NCBI GenBank assembly: GCA_002408385.1
Contig: DHSB01000086.1
Coordinates: 1-24,515 of the forward strand
Length of the DNA stretch: 24,515 nt
Reading direction: 5' to 3'
Source of the DNA: Myxococcales bacterium UBA5297
GTDB lineage: Bacteria > Myxococcota > Myxococcia > Myxococcales > UBA5297
The position numbers and the translations under genes are program-made. Under the pieces are notes generated by a model. The model did not search any database and was not told where the DNA came from. It saw nothing but the letters and a program-made list of their open reading frames with translations. Shown here one piece after another: positions 16,130 to 24,325 of the stretch; the first letter of the stretch is position 1; each line of letters opens with the position of its first letter.

Positions 16130-17611
16130 ATGCTCCAGATCATCGACCCTCTCCCTGGCAAGCCCCTCAAGCTCTCCCACTACGCCGCCGAGGCGCGCTT
16201 CTCCTCGACTATCCGGGACCTGCGCGCCGAGGCTGGGCTCATCGCGCCCAAGCTGCGCGGCACCGTCTGGATGGTCAACTCGACCGCGCAGGGCGGCGGG
16301 GTCGCCGAGATGCTCCCCGGGGTGGTCGGCCTGCTGCGCGAGCTGGGGATCCCCACGAAGTGGGCGGTGATCGGCGCCGACAAGCCGGAGTTCTTCGCGC
16401 TGACCAAGCGGCTGCACAACATGCTGCACGGCGACGCCTCCGGCGGCATCGACCTCGGCCCGGCCGAGGCGCAGCTCCTCGAGGAGGTCGGCCGGCGCAA
16501 CGCCGACGAGCTCGCCGGGCAGCTCGGCCCCAACGACGTGCTGCTCGTGCACGACCCGCAGCCGGTCGCGCTCGGCGCGCTGCTCGCGCGCGAGCGGGGG
16601 CTCAAGGCGCTCTGGCGCTGCCACATCGGGCTTGACGAGCGCACCGACTCGACGCGGGCGGCCTGGCGCTTCTTGCGCCCGTTCCTGCAGGGCTACCACC
16701 ACGCGGCCTTCTCGGCGCCCGAGTACATCCCGAGCTACCTCGCCGGCAAGTCGACGATCATCTACCCGGCGCTCGACCCCTACTCGCACAAGAACCGCGA
16801 GCTGTCGGTGCCCAAGATCGTCGGCATCCTCTGCAACGCCGGCCTGCAGACCGCGCACGAGCCGGTGCCGACGCGCGCCTTCGCGCAGCCGGCCAAGCGC
16901 CTGTGCGCCGACGGCAAGTTCCGCGCGCCGGGCGAGCTGGGCCTGCTGTTCCGGCCGATCGTTTTGCAGGTGTCGCGCTGGGACAAGCTCAAGGGCTGGA
17001 AGCCGCTGGTCGACGCCTTCGTGCGCCTGAAGGCCAAGGCGGGCAACGGCGAGGCGAGCAAGCTCGCCCCGCGCAACCGCCGCCGGCTCGAGCTGTGCCG
17101 CCTGGTGCTCGCCGGCCCCGACCCCTCGGGCGTCACCGACGATCCGGAAGGCAAGGAGGTCTTCAACGAGCTGTGCCGCACCTGGCTCGAGCTGCCGCCC
17201 GAGATCCAGCAGGACATCGCGCTGCTGTCGCTGCCGATGGCCTCGCGCAAGGAGAACGCGCTGGTCGTCAACGCGCTGCAGCGCTGCGCCTCGATAGTGG
17301 TGCAGAACTCGCTGCGCGAGGGCTTCGGCCTCACGGTCACCGAGGCGATGTGGAAGGGCAAGGCGGTCCTCGGCAGCAGCGCGGTCGGCATCCGCCAGCA
17401 GATTCGCGACCGCATCGACGGGCGCCTGGTCGCCGACCCGAGTGATCCCGAGGAGATCGCCTCGCGGCTCTTCGAGATGATCGTCTCGCCGCACCAGCGC
17501 CACCGGCTCGGGCGCAACGCGCAGCGGCGCGTGCACGACGAGTTCCTCGTCTTCTCGCAGCTCTCGCGTTACCTGCGGTTCATCGCGAGGGCGACCGAGG
17601 AGAAGCGGTAG
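16130..17611 (+). CDS. treT: TreT-like trehalose synthase, GT4 glycosyltransferase
   Basis: A 493-residue GT-B glycosyltransferase of family GT4, most like the TreT/trehalose phosphorylase group, which joins NDP-glucose to glucose in the cytoplasm. N-terminal marks: VWMVNSTAQGGGVAEMLPG, ADKPEFFALTKRLHNMLHG, VHDPQPVAL (H141, D142) and WRCHIGLDERTD. C-terminal marks: LQVSRWDKLKGWK and the E-x7-E motif E397 to E405 in REGFGLTVTEAMWKGKAVLG, where the nucleotide sugar binds. The ATG at 16130 is chosen because MLQIIDPLPGKPL is the first residue run with family character; the longer frame from 15962 is low-complexity. Being next to otsAB supports a trehalose role. A sucrose- or glucosylglycerate-type activity, or phosphorolysis, cannot be excluded from sequence. 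Confidence 0.82.
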   Translation: MLQIIDPLPGKPLKLSHYAAEARFSSTIRDLRAEAGLIAPKLRGTVWMVNSTAQGGGVAEMLPGVVGLLRELGIPTKWAVIGADKPEFFALTKRLHNMLHGDASGGIDLGPAEAQLLEEVGRRNADELAGQLGPNDVLLVHDPQPVALGALLARERGLKALWRCHIGLDERTDSTRAAWRFLRPFLQGYHHAAFSAPEYIPSYLAGKSTIIYPALDPYSHKNRELSVPKIVGILCNAGLQTAHEPVPTRAFAQPAKRLCADGKFRAPGELGLLFRPIVLQVSRWDKLKGWKPLVDAFVRLKAKAGNGEASKLAPRNRRRLELCRLVLAGPDPSGVTDDPEGKEVFNELCRTWLELPPEIQQDIALLSLPMASRKENALVVNALQRCASIVVQNSLREGFGLTVTEAMWKGKAVLGSSAVGIRQQIRDRIDGRLVADPSDPEEIASRLFEMIVSPHQRHRLGRNAQRRVHDEFLVFSQLSRYLRFIARATEEKR

Positions 17612-17656
17612 GGGCGAGTGGGAGTCGACAGCCCGGCATCGATCGCAGGTGGGTAG

Positions 17657-17676
17657 GGGCGCATGGCAATGCGCCC
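17657..17676. repeat. Short perfect hairpin
   Basis: GGGCGCAT (17657-17664) and ATGCGCCC (17669-17676) form an eight-bp stem with a GGCA tetraloop, in the gap between convergent genes. No T-tract follows. It looks like a copy of an interspersed palindromic repeat. Confidence 0.5.
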
Positions 17677-17727
17677 GTCGAGGAATCGAGCACAGGCGCG
17701 GCCGGCTCGAAGGTTTCCGCCGGGAAC

Positions 17728-17752
17728 GGGGCCCGGGACAGCCCCGGGCTCC
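17728..17752. terminator. Terminator-like hairpin between convergent genes
   Basis: A ten-bp stem (one G-T pair) from 17728-17737 with 17743-17752, including GCCCGGG and CCCGGGC, around a five-base loop. It lies between the treT stop and the stop of the lipoprotein gene at 17783, so it could end both transcripts. T-tracts are missing. Confidence 0.35.
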
Positions 17753-17759
17753 GCCACCG

Positions 17760-17787
17760 ACTCCCAACTCAAAACTCACAACTCAGT
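17760..17787. repeat. Four tandem ACTC-NNN heptamers
   Basis: ACTCCCA, ACTCAAA, ACTCACA and ACTCAGT follow one another without gaps. The last one runs into the 3' end of the convergent lipoprotein gene (stop at 17783-17785). The low G+C stands out against the surroundings. Confidence 0.6.
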
Positions 17788-18424
17788 ACTTCCTCTCCTT
17801 CTTGCCTGCGCGCCGGCGCGCCTCGCAGTCCTGCACGACCTCCTGTGGCAGCGCCTCGAGCGACTGCTGTGGACTGAGGCTCGTCGTGCGGATGCGCTGG
17901 ATGAGCGCGCACTGCTCGCCGCGCGTCGCGCTCAGACCGAAGGCCCGCGTCCAGGCGTCGACCGCGCCCAGCGCGTCGTTCGCCTGACGGCGCCAGTCGC
18001 CGCACGCCTGCCAGGCGACCGGGGACGGAGCGCCCTGCTGCGCGCCGCGGCAGACCGCGTCGGCGATGCGCTCGGGCGGCGCCTGCGTCTTCTGCAACCA
18101 GGCGGCGAGCACCAACCAGGACGACGGGTTGTTGGGAAGCTGCTCGCTCGCGCGCAGCGCGTCCTGCATGGCCTGCAGCTTGAGCTGCTCGCGGTTGACG
18201 CAGGTGGCGACGTCGACGACGCCCGGCGGCACCTGCAGCGCGAGCTCGGCCCGCAGCAGCGCCACCTCCGGCGAGTCGCGTCCCTGCAGCGCCATCCACC
18301 TGTCGCAGAAGTCCTTGGCCTCGGCCTCGTCGAGCGGCTCGTCGATGCCGAACTGCGTCTGTCCGACCGGCGGCGCACAGGCCGCGAGAGCCACCGCGAG
18401 CGCCAGCCATGGGTTTGACCGCAT
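17783..18424 (-). CDS. Lipoprotein with TPR-like helices, unknown function
   Basis: A 213-residue protein with the lipoprotein signal MRSNPWLALAVALAAC (Cys16). The mature part is Ala/Gln/Leu-rich and largely helical, with repeated aromatic/Ala helices such as PSSWLVLAAWLQKTQ and SPVAWQACGDWRRQ, which suggest tetratricopeptide-like pairs. Four or more Cys (DFCDRW, ATCVNRE, DAVCRG, EQCALI, QDCEARR) could form disulfides outside the cytoplasm. The protein ends in a basic tail (RRRAGKKERKY). The ATG at 18424 is chosen because GGAGG sits six bases upstream and the signal starts exactly there; the longer frame to 18532 adds no plausible sequence. It is divergent from hemW. I do not recognise the family. 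Confidence 0.8.
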   Translation of the reverse strand: MRSNPWLALAVALAACAPPVGQTQFGIDEPLDEAEAKDFCDRWMALQGRDSPEVALLRAELALQVPPGVVDVATCVNREQLKLQAMQDALRASEQLPNNPSSWLVLAAWLQKTQAPPERIADAVCRGAQQGAPSPVAWQACGDWRRQANDALGAVDAWTRAFGLSATRGEQCALIQRIRTTSLSPQQSLEALPQEVVQDCEARRRAGKKERKY

Positions 18425-18564
18425 CTGGAACCTCCGGGCCGTCGAGCCGACGGGCCCCTGGAGTTTGAGGTATGAAGCAAGCCCCATGATGTGAACCGCC
18501 CGCCTCCCGGCCGACACAGGCGACGGCGCCATTTACCGGACCGGCCGGGCGTTCTTCTCGATCG

Positions 18565-19725
18565 ATGGCCTTCGGCGTCTACATCCACTTTCCCTATTGC
18601 TTGTCGAAGTGCCCGTATTGCGATTTCGCCTCGCAGGCGACCGCGGCGCCGCACGATCGATACGCGCAGGCGATAGCCCGCGAGCTCGCTTCGCGTGAGC
18701 CCGAGTGGCGGGGCAGGCGTGCTGCGTCGCTCTACCTGGGCGGCGGGACGCCTTCGCTCTGGGAGCCCGCGGCGCTCGCCGCGGCGCTCGAGGCGGTCCG
18801 AGAAGTCGTGCCTTTCGACGGCGACGCCGAGCTTACGCTCGAGGCGAACCCGGGCGCCTGCGACGCCGCGAGGTTCGGCGCCTACCGCGCGCTCGGCTTC
18901 AATCGCCTCTCCATCGGCGTCCAATCCTTCAACGAAGCGAGCTTGAAGGCGCTCGGTCGCAAGCACTCCGGCCCCGACGCCGAACGCGCCTTCGCTCTCG
19001 CGCGGGAGGCGGGCTTCGCCAACCTCAGCCTCGACCTCATCTACGGCGCCCCCGGCCAGAGCGTGGAGGGCGCCCGCGGCGACGCGGCCCGCGCGGCGCG
19101 CCTTGCCCCCGAGCACCTCTCGGTCTACGGCCTGATGATCGAGGGCTTGGAGATCGAGACGCCGATGGCCCGCGAGGTGCGCCGCGGCCGCCTCGAGGTG
19201 CCCGACGACGAGGCCCAGTGGCTGATGGGCGAAGAGATCCGCGCCGAGCTCGAGGGCGCCGGCTACCGCCGCTACGAGATCTCGAGCTGGGCCAAGCCCG
19301 GGTTCGAGTCGCGGCACAACTCGATGTACTGGCTCGGCGGCGAATACCTGGGCCTCGGCTGCGGCGCGGTCGGCTTCGCGCTCGAGGATCCGCGCGATCC
19401 CTCGAAGGGCGGACGTCGCTGGGGCAACCACCGCTCGGCCACCCGCTACCTCGAGGCCGTCGAGTCCGGCGCCTCGCCCGAGAGCTGGAGCGAGCGGCTC
19501 GAAGCCCGCGATCTGCTCCGCGAGCGGCTCGCCATCGGCCTGCGGCGGGTCGCGGGCGTCGACATCGAGGCGGTCTGCGCCGAGCTTGGCCAGGACCCCG
19601 AGCCCTCTCTTCGCGCGGCCCGCGGCCTGGTCGAACGTGGCCTGGCGACTCTCGACGGGAGCCTGCTGCGCCTGAACGACAGGGGCTTGGACTTCCACAC
19701 CGAGGCCGCGGTGAGCTTCGTTTAG
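18565..19725 (+). CDS. hemW: HemW, radical-SAM haem chaperone family
   Basis: A 386-residue radical-SAM protein of normal HemW length. The [4Fe-4S] motif is C12-x3-C16-x2-C19 in YCLSKCPYCDF. A Phe follows where true HemN coproporphyrinogen dehydrogenase has another Cys, which favours HemW (haem insertion) over oxygen-independent HemN. Other marks are LYLGGGTPSL (SAM-binding GGGT), EANPG, RLSIGVQSFNE, DLIYGAPGQS, and YEISSWAKPGFESRHNSMYW, ending in a winged-helix C-terminal region. The ATG at 18565 starts directly at the conserved FGVYIHFPYC; no good ribosome site precedes it. Annotations of this family often say coproporphyrinogen III oxidase. Confidence 0.92.
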   Translation: MAFGVYIHFPYCLSKCPYCDFASQATAAPHDRYAQAIARELASREPEWRGRRAASLYLGGGTPSLWEPAALAAALEAVREVVPFDGDAELTLEANPGACDAARFGAYRALGFNRLSIGVQSFNEASLKALGRKHSGPDAERAFALAREAGFANLSLDLIYGAPGQSVEGARGDAARAARLAPEHLSVYGLMIEGLEIETPMAREVRRGRLEVPDDEAQWLMGEEIRAELEGAGYRRYEISSWAKPGFESRHNSMYWLGGEYLGLGCGAVGFALEDPRDPSKGGRRWGNHRSATRYLEAVESGASPESWSERLEARDLLRERLAIGLRRVAGVDIEAVCAELGQDPEPSLRAARGLVERGLATLDGSLLRLNDRGLDFHTEAAVSFV

Positions 19726-19808
19726 TCTCCGAGGGCGCGCGCGAGGCGGAGCGCGCCGGTGACCGAAACCGAGGTTTTCTTTCCCTTGCTCGCCTTGGAG
19801 ATCAAGAG

Positions 19809-19906
19809 CCCGGTCCCCGTTCACCCCGAGCGAAGTCAAAGGGCCCTTCGACTCCGCTCCCGCCGCTGGCGCGTCGGGAGCTACGCTCGGGGTGAGCGGA
19901 ACCGGG
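19809..19906. repeat. Nested inverted repeat, BIME/REP-like element
   Basis: The outer arms lie at about 19809-19832 and 19884-19906. Their cores, CACCCCGAGCG (19822-19832) and CGCTCGGGGTG (19884-19894), are exact complements, and the flanks match with a few changes. Inside the left half, AGTCAAA (19834-19840) and TTCGACT (19847-19853) form a smaller hairpin around GGGCCC. This looks like a mobile-type intergenic repeat found in many environmental genomes. Confidence 0.65.
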
Positions 19907-20002
19907 CGAAGTCCGAAGAAGGTTTCTTGGCGGTTGCTCAGGGGTCCGGAACTGGAAGAGACGAGGCCGGAGGAGGTGCGCCAGGCTAGCTAGGGAGGCG
20001 AC

Positions 20003-20236
20003 ATGACCGCTCATGCTGTTGCGCTGGCCGCGCTTCAGGCGGTGCCCGAGGCAGGTTGGTGGTTGTGGGCGGTGTTCGCTTCTCTCGTGACCTTCTTCGT
20101 CGTCTGGGCCGCCTGGCTGCCTCGACGCCGCGACCGCGAGCGCAGGCGCGCCGCCGTCAACACGGAGGTGGCTCGCGGTCGGCCGACCACGGTTGCCTAC
20201 ATCCGGAACGCGACGCGCCGGGTCGCCCGCTATTAA
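20003..20236 (+). CDS. Single-TM microprotein
   Basis: A 77-residue protein with one hydrophobic helix (about 18-39, GWWLWAVFASLVTFFVVWAAWL) followed at once by a very basic stretch, RRRDRERRRAAV. The positive-inside rule puts the C-terminus in the cytoplasm. GGGAGG lies four bases before the ATG at 20003, supporting real translation. It lies between the nested inverted repeat and the 42-bp tandem array. No family is recognised; it may be a small regulator or stabiliser of a membrane complex, but nothing here shows a partner. Confidence 0.65.
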   Translation: MTAHAVALAALQAVPEAGWWLWAVFASLVTFFVVWAAWLPRRRDRERRRAAVNTEVARGRPTTVAYIRNATRRVARY

Positions 20237-20293
20237 TGATGGCGGCGTCGGGCTTTTGCCCCTTCCCGGGGGGCGCCTGCAGGGCTGGGTCGA

Positions 20294-20660
20294 CCTTCCC
20301 GACGCTCTCGAGCGGCCGAGGCAACGCTCAATCGTCCTTCCCGACGCTCCCGAGCGGCCGAGGCAACGATCCATCGTCCTTCCCGACGCTCCCGAGCGGA
20401 TGAGGCAACGACCGATCGTCCTTCCCGACGCTCCCGAGCGGCCGAGGCAACGATCCATCGTCCTTCCCGACGCTCCCGAGCGGATGAGGCAACGATCAAT
20501 CGTCCTTCCCGACGCTCCCGAGCGGATGAGGCGTCCTTCCCGACGCTCCCGAGCGGCCGAGGCAACGCTCAATCGTCCTTCCCGACGCTCTCGAGCGGAT
20601 GAGGCAACGATCGATCGTCCTTCCCAACGCTCCCGAGCGGCCGAGGCAACGATCGATCGA
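20294..20660. repeat. Tandem array: nine copies of a 42-bp unit
   Basis: Units start at 20294, 20336, 20378, 20420, 20462, 20504, 20535, 20577 and 20619. Each begins CCTTCCCGACGCTCCCGAGC (with single changes) and ends in GCAACGATCNATCGT or a variant. All are 42 bp except the sixth, which is 31 bp. Units 2 and 4 are identical. Two forms differ at the middle, CCGAG (units 1, 2, 4, 7, 9) or ATGAG (3, 5, 6, 8). Each unit contains CGCTC-NN-GAGCG except the ninth, which still pairs ACGCTC with GAGCG, so a transcript would form a row of small hairpins. The 11-base loss in unit 6 changes the frame, so it is not a coding repeat. Confidence 0.92.
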
Positions 20661-20915
20661 CCTTCGTCGCGGTCCGGACCTGGGGGAGGTTTCAGTTCAA
20701 TCCACCATCCGGGGTGTCGTGACGCGCGACGCCGGGGGGAGCGGGCCTTCGGTCGTGCGAGGGTTGCCGTTCTCACCCCGTTCAGGCAAGCGAGCGGTGC
20801 CGCCCGGTGTGCGCCCCCTCAGTTGTGTTGCGCCCCGGGGCGGCGGTACCCTCGCGACGCATTGGCGCAGAGCGGCTTTCGGGGCCCAGCTCGCGTCGGG
20901 CGCGGCGGCTGTCGG
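20661..20915. other. Upstream region of the FIST operon
   Basis: 255 bases between the tandem array and the FIST start, without a credible gene or clear promoter box. It includes a GCCCCGGGGC palindrome near 20834-20843. The operon promoter should be here or within the array. Confidence 0.4.
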
Positions 20916-22097
20916 ATGAGCACTCAGCTACACATTGGGAAGAGCGTGCAGCCTGCCGCTCGGGCTGCGGCAGCCGAGGCGGCGGGCGCCGCGCTGCGCG
21001 GTGTCGCCGAGCCGGCGCTCGCCATCGCCCTGTCGGCGCCCGGCTACGAGGGCCCCGAGCTCGCCTTGGCCCTGTCGCACGAGCTGGGAAGTATCCCTTG
21101 GGTCGGCTGCAGCGCTCCGGCCGTCTTCGCGGGCTCGGCCCTGATGCGCGAGGGGCTGGTCCTCGGCGTGATCAGCTCGGGCGAAGCCTACGTCGGGGTG
21201 GGGGTCGCCGGCCCGGTCTCCCGCGACCCGATCCACGCCGGTGCGGCCGCGGTCGCCCGTGCGCTCGACCAGATGCCGGCCCGGCGCCCGGGGCGCAGCC
21301 GCACGCTGCTGCTCTTCGTCAACGCGGCAAGCGGCAAGGGCGCCGAGGTGGTGCGCGGCGCGGTGCGCGAAGGCGGCGCCGGGGTCACCTGGGCCGGCGG
21401 GGGCGCGGGCGGCGACAACCTCGGCCCGGCCCACAGCGCCCTCTACGCGCGCGGCGCGGCCTTCACCGACAACGCCGTCGCCGCCGCGCTCGATCTGCCC
21501 GGCGCGGTCGGCGTCGGGATGAGGCACGGCTGGCGCCCCTACGGCCCGCCGCTGATGGTGACCCGCTCGTGCGGCGCGGTCACCGCCGAGCTCGAATACG
21601 AGCCCGCCTTCGAGCTCTACCGGCGCATCGCAGACCGGCAGGGCGACACCGTCAGCCTCGAGAGCTTCGCCAGCTTCGCGATGACGCACCCGCTCGGCAT
21701 CCCGCAGGCCGACGGCGATCACGTCATCCGCGACCCGCTCAGCGTCGAGCCCGACGGTGCGCTGCGCTTCGTGACCGAGGTGCCCGACGGCTCGCTCGTG
21801 CGGCTGATGCAGGGCACGCCCAAGGCGCTGCTGCTCGCCGCCCGCGAAGCGGCCGATTCGGCTCGCCAGCAGGCGGGCGCGAGCCCGGGAGGAGCGCTCG
21901 TCTTCGACTGCGTCTCGCGCTACCTGATGCTCGGCGAGGGGTTCGCCGAGGAGGTCGAGAGCTTCCGGGCCGCCCTCGGCCAGGCGCCGATGATGGGATG
22001 CCTCTCCTTCGGCGAGATCGGCGCGCTCGGCAGCGGGGTGCCCCAGTTCCACAACAAGACCGCGGTCGTCCTCGCCCTGCCTGGAGACGGGAGCTGA
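20916..22097 (+). CDS. FIST-domain sensor protein
   Basis: A 393-residue protein with a FIST N domain (about 25-220) and a FIST C domain (about 230-390), the usual full architecture. FIST proteins bind small ligands and feed them into kinase or cyclase pathways. Signs are ELALALSHELGSIPWVGCSA, LVLGVISSGEAYVGVGV, LLLFVNAASGKGAEVVRG, and at the end the typical FDCVSRYLMLGEGFAEE followed by PMMGCLSFGEIG and FHNKTAVVLAL. No signal peptide or TM segment, so it is cytoplasmic. The ATG at 20916 starts the domain cleanly; the ribosome site is weak. The stop is five bases before the kinase start, so the two are co-transcribed and the FIST protein probably presents a ligand signal to that kinase. Confidence 0.9.
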   Translation: MSTQLHIGKSVQPAARAAAAEAAGAALRGVAEPALAIALSAPGYEGPELALALSHELGSIPWVGCSAPAVFAGSALMREGLVLGVISSGEAYVGVGVAGPVSRDPIHAGAAAVARALDQMPARRPGRSRTLLLFVNAASGKGAEVVRGAVREGGAGVTWAGGGAGGDNLGPAHSALYARGAAFTDNAVAAALDLPGAVGVGMRHGWRPYGPPLMVTRSCGAVTAELEYEPAFELYRRIADRQGDTVSLESFASFAMTHPLGIPQADGDHVIRDPLSVEPDGALRFVTEVPDGSLVRLMQGTPKALLLAAREAADSARQQAGASPGGALVFDCVSRYLMLGEGFAEEVESFRAALGQAPMMGCLSFGEIGALGSGVPQFHNKTAVVLALPGDGS

Positions 22098-22102
22098 AGC
22101 CC

Positions 22103-24325
22103 ATGTCCAGCCACGAAGAGGGAGATCTCAAGCTCACCGAGGAGCGCCTGGCCCGCATCAGCGTCCTCCAGGAGCTGACCGTCTCGGCGCTCGACCTCTT
22201 CGATCCGCGCCGCTCGATGGACGACCTGCTCGACCGGCTGGCGATGCGGCTCGGGTGCCGGGCAGTCGTCTGCCTGGGCCCCTCCGAGCGCGGCACGCCG
22301 CGCCTGCTGGGCGCCTCCGGCCTGTCGCGGGCCTCGCGCGCCTGCCCGCTGCCTGCCGCGAGCAGCCTCGAAGAGTTGTGCCTGCCCTACCTCGAGCTGG
22401 CCGGCGAGGGGCTGGTGCGCTGGGTCTTCCGCGTTACCCCGCCCGAGGGCCCGGCCGACGCGCTCGGCTGCGTGCTGCTGCTCTATTTCGACGGCGAGCC
22501 GCGCCTGCCCGCGCAGTATCACGGCGTCGTCGAGCGCCTGGCCGACATCCTGCGCACCGCCCTGCTGCACCGGCGCCTCTACGCGCGCACGCTGGAGAGC
22601 GAGCGCGGGCTGTTCGAGCAGAAGACCCTCCTCGAGTGCCAGAGCGAGGCCTCGCTCGACGGCATCCTGTTCGTCGCGACCGACGCCGCGGCGAGCTACA
22701 ACGAGCGCTTCCGGGAGATCTTCGAGCTGCCCGAGGCGGTCGGCGGCTTCGGCGACCTGCTCGAGCCTGTCGCCGACAGGACCGCGGTCCCGGCCGACAT
22801 GGCCGAGCGGATGAAGCGGATGGTGCTGTGCAGGGAGGAGCAGAACCGCACCGAGGTGGTGCTGCACGACGGGCGCTCCTTCGACGTGGCCTGTGCACCG
22901 GTCAAGAGCCGTGACGGGGTCTACTTCGGGCGAAGCTGGTATCTGCGCGACATCACCGAGCGCAAACGCGTCGAGCTCGAGCGCGCCCTGCTCTTCCAGC
23001 AGGAGCAGCTCGCGCGGGCCCAGGCCGAGGAGGCGCGCCAGCGCGCCTCCTTCCTCGCCGAAGCGAGCCGGCTGCTCGCAAGCTCGCTCGACTACTCGGC
23101 GACGCTCGAGCGGGTCGCGCAGCTCGCGCTACCCAGCTTCGCCGACTGGTCGATGGTCGATGTCGTCGAGGAGGACAACTCCTCGCACCGGGTCGTCGTC
23201 GCCCACTTCGACCCCGCCAAGGCCAAGCTCGCCGAGGCGCTGCGAACCCGCTTCCCGCCCAACGAAGAGGCGCCGGCCGGAGCGGGCCGGGTGCTCGTGG
23301 ACGGCAAGTCCGAGCTGTTCGCCGAACTCGAGCCGGCGCTGCTGCGCCAGATAGCCGGCTGCGAGGAGCACTTCGAGGTGCTGCAGGCCCTGGGGGCGCG
23401 CTCGGCGGTCATCGTTCCGCTCACCGCGCGCGGCAAGAGGCTTGGCGCCTTCAGCCTGGTCTACGGCGACTCGGGCCGTCGCTATGGGGAAGCCGAGCTG
23501 GCGCTCGCCGAGGATCTCGCCTGCCGGGCGGCCCTCGCGGTGGACAACGCCCGGCTCTACCTGCGCACGCGCGAGGCGGTGCAGGCGCGGGACGAGTTCC
23601 TCTCCATCGCCTCGCACGAGCTGCGCACGCCGGTCACCTCGCTGCAGCTCGCGGCGCAGGGGCTCTTGCGGGTGGCGGGAAACGGCGGCTTCGACGCGGT
23701 GCCGCCGGCCTTCCTGCGCACCTCGCTCGAGACCAGCGTGCGCCAGAGCGCGCGGATGGCGCAGCTCATCGACCGGCTGCTCGACGTCTCGCGCATCCAG
23801 GCCGGGAAGGTCGAGCTGCAGCTCGAGCCGGTCGATCTCGCCGCGGTCGCCCGGGAGATCGTCGCCGTCTCGCGCGAGGAGATCGCCTCGGCCGGCTGCG
23901 AGCTGACCCTGCAGGCCGACGGGCCGGTGGTCGGCCGCTGGGACCGGCAGCGCCTCGAGCAGGTGACGGCGAACCTGCTGTCGAACGCGCTCAAGTACGG
24001 CGCGGGCAAGCCGGTCGAGCTCCGGGTCGAGGCGGCCGGCGACCTCGGCCGGCTGGTCGTGCGCGACCAGGGCATCGGGGTCCCCGCCGACCGGCGCGAG
24101 CGGATCTTCGAGCGCTTCGAGCGGGCGGTCTCGGCCCGCCACTACAGCGGCCTGGGGTTGGGGCTCTACATCGTCCAGCGGGTGCTCAAGGCGCTGGGCG
24201 GCAGCGTCAAGGTCGAGAGCGAAGAGGGCGCGGGGGCAACCTTCGTCGTCGAGCTGCCGCTCGACGGCCCCCCGAGCCGCGAGGCCCGGGGCGAGGAAGA
24301 TCACCGAGGAGCCGCGCAAGGATGA
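22103..24325 (+). CDS. Soluble GAF-PAS-GAF sensor histidine kinase
   Basis: A 740-residue kinase without TM segments. Order: a divergent GAF-like N-terminus (about 20-155), a PAS domain (about 175-295, ending YLRDITERKR), a coiled-coil linker, a GAF domain (about 310-490, with SADWS-type FADWSMVDVV and RSAVIVPLTARGKRLGAFSL), HisKA with the phospho-acceptor H505 in ASHELRTPVTSL, and HATPase_c with N624/N628 in NLLSNALKY, D655 in DQGIGVP and GLGLGLYIVQR. It autophosphorylates on His505 and passes phosphate to a receiver, most likely the next gene, whose ATG overlaps its TGA (ATGA, 22-base linker absent). GGGAG lies about nine bases before the ATG at 22103. The signal may come through the FIST protein and the PAS/GAF domains. 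Confidence 0.95.
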   Translation: MSSHEEGDLKLTEERLARISVLQELTVSALDLFDPRRSMDDLLDRLAMRLGCRAVVCLGPSERGTPRLLGASGLSRASRACPLPAASSLEELCLPYLELAGEGLVRWVFRVTPPEGPADALGCVLLLYFDGEPRLPAQYHGVVERLADILRTALLHRRLYARTLESERGLFEQKTLLECQSEASLDGILFVATDAAASYNERFREIFELPEAVGGFGDLLEPVADRTAVPADMAERMKRMVLCREEQNRTEVVLHDGRSFDVACAPVKSRDGVYFGRSWYLRDITERKRVELERALLFQQEQLARAQAEEARQRASFLAEASRLLASSLDYSATLERVAQLALPSFADWSMVDVVEEDNSSHRVVVAHFDPAKAKLAEALRTRFPPNEEAPAGAGRVLVDGKSELFAELEPALLRQIAGCEEHFEVLQALGARSAVIVPLTARGKRLGAFSLVYGDSGRRYGEAELALAEDLACRAALAVDNARLYLRTREAVQARDEFLSIASHELRTPVTSLQLAAQGLLRVAGNGGFDAVPPAFLRTSLETSVRQSARMAQLIDRLLDVSRIQAGKVELQLEPVDLAAVAREIVAVSREEIASAGCELTLQADGPVVGRWDRQRLEQVTANLLSNALKYGAGKPVELRVEAAGDLGRLVVRDQGIGVPADRRERIFERFERAVSARHYSGLGLGLYIVQRVLKALGGSVKVESEEGAGATFVVELPLDGPPSREARGEEDHRGAAQG

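Noticed and set aside
20294..20660. CRISPR array
   Set aside because: The units are contiguous with no unique spacers, and there are no cas genes in the window.
20193..20915. N-terminal extension of the FIST protein reading through the 42-bp array
   Set aside because: The 31-bp sixth unit changes the repeat reading frame, so the repeats are not under coding constraint, and the frame overlaps the microprotein gene. FIST homology begins just after 20916.
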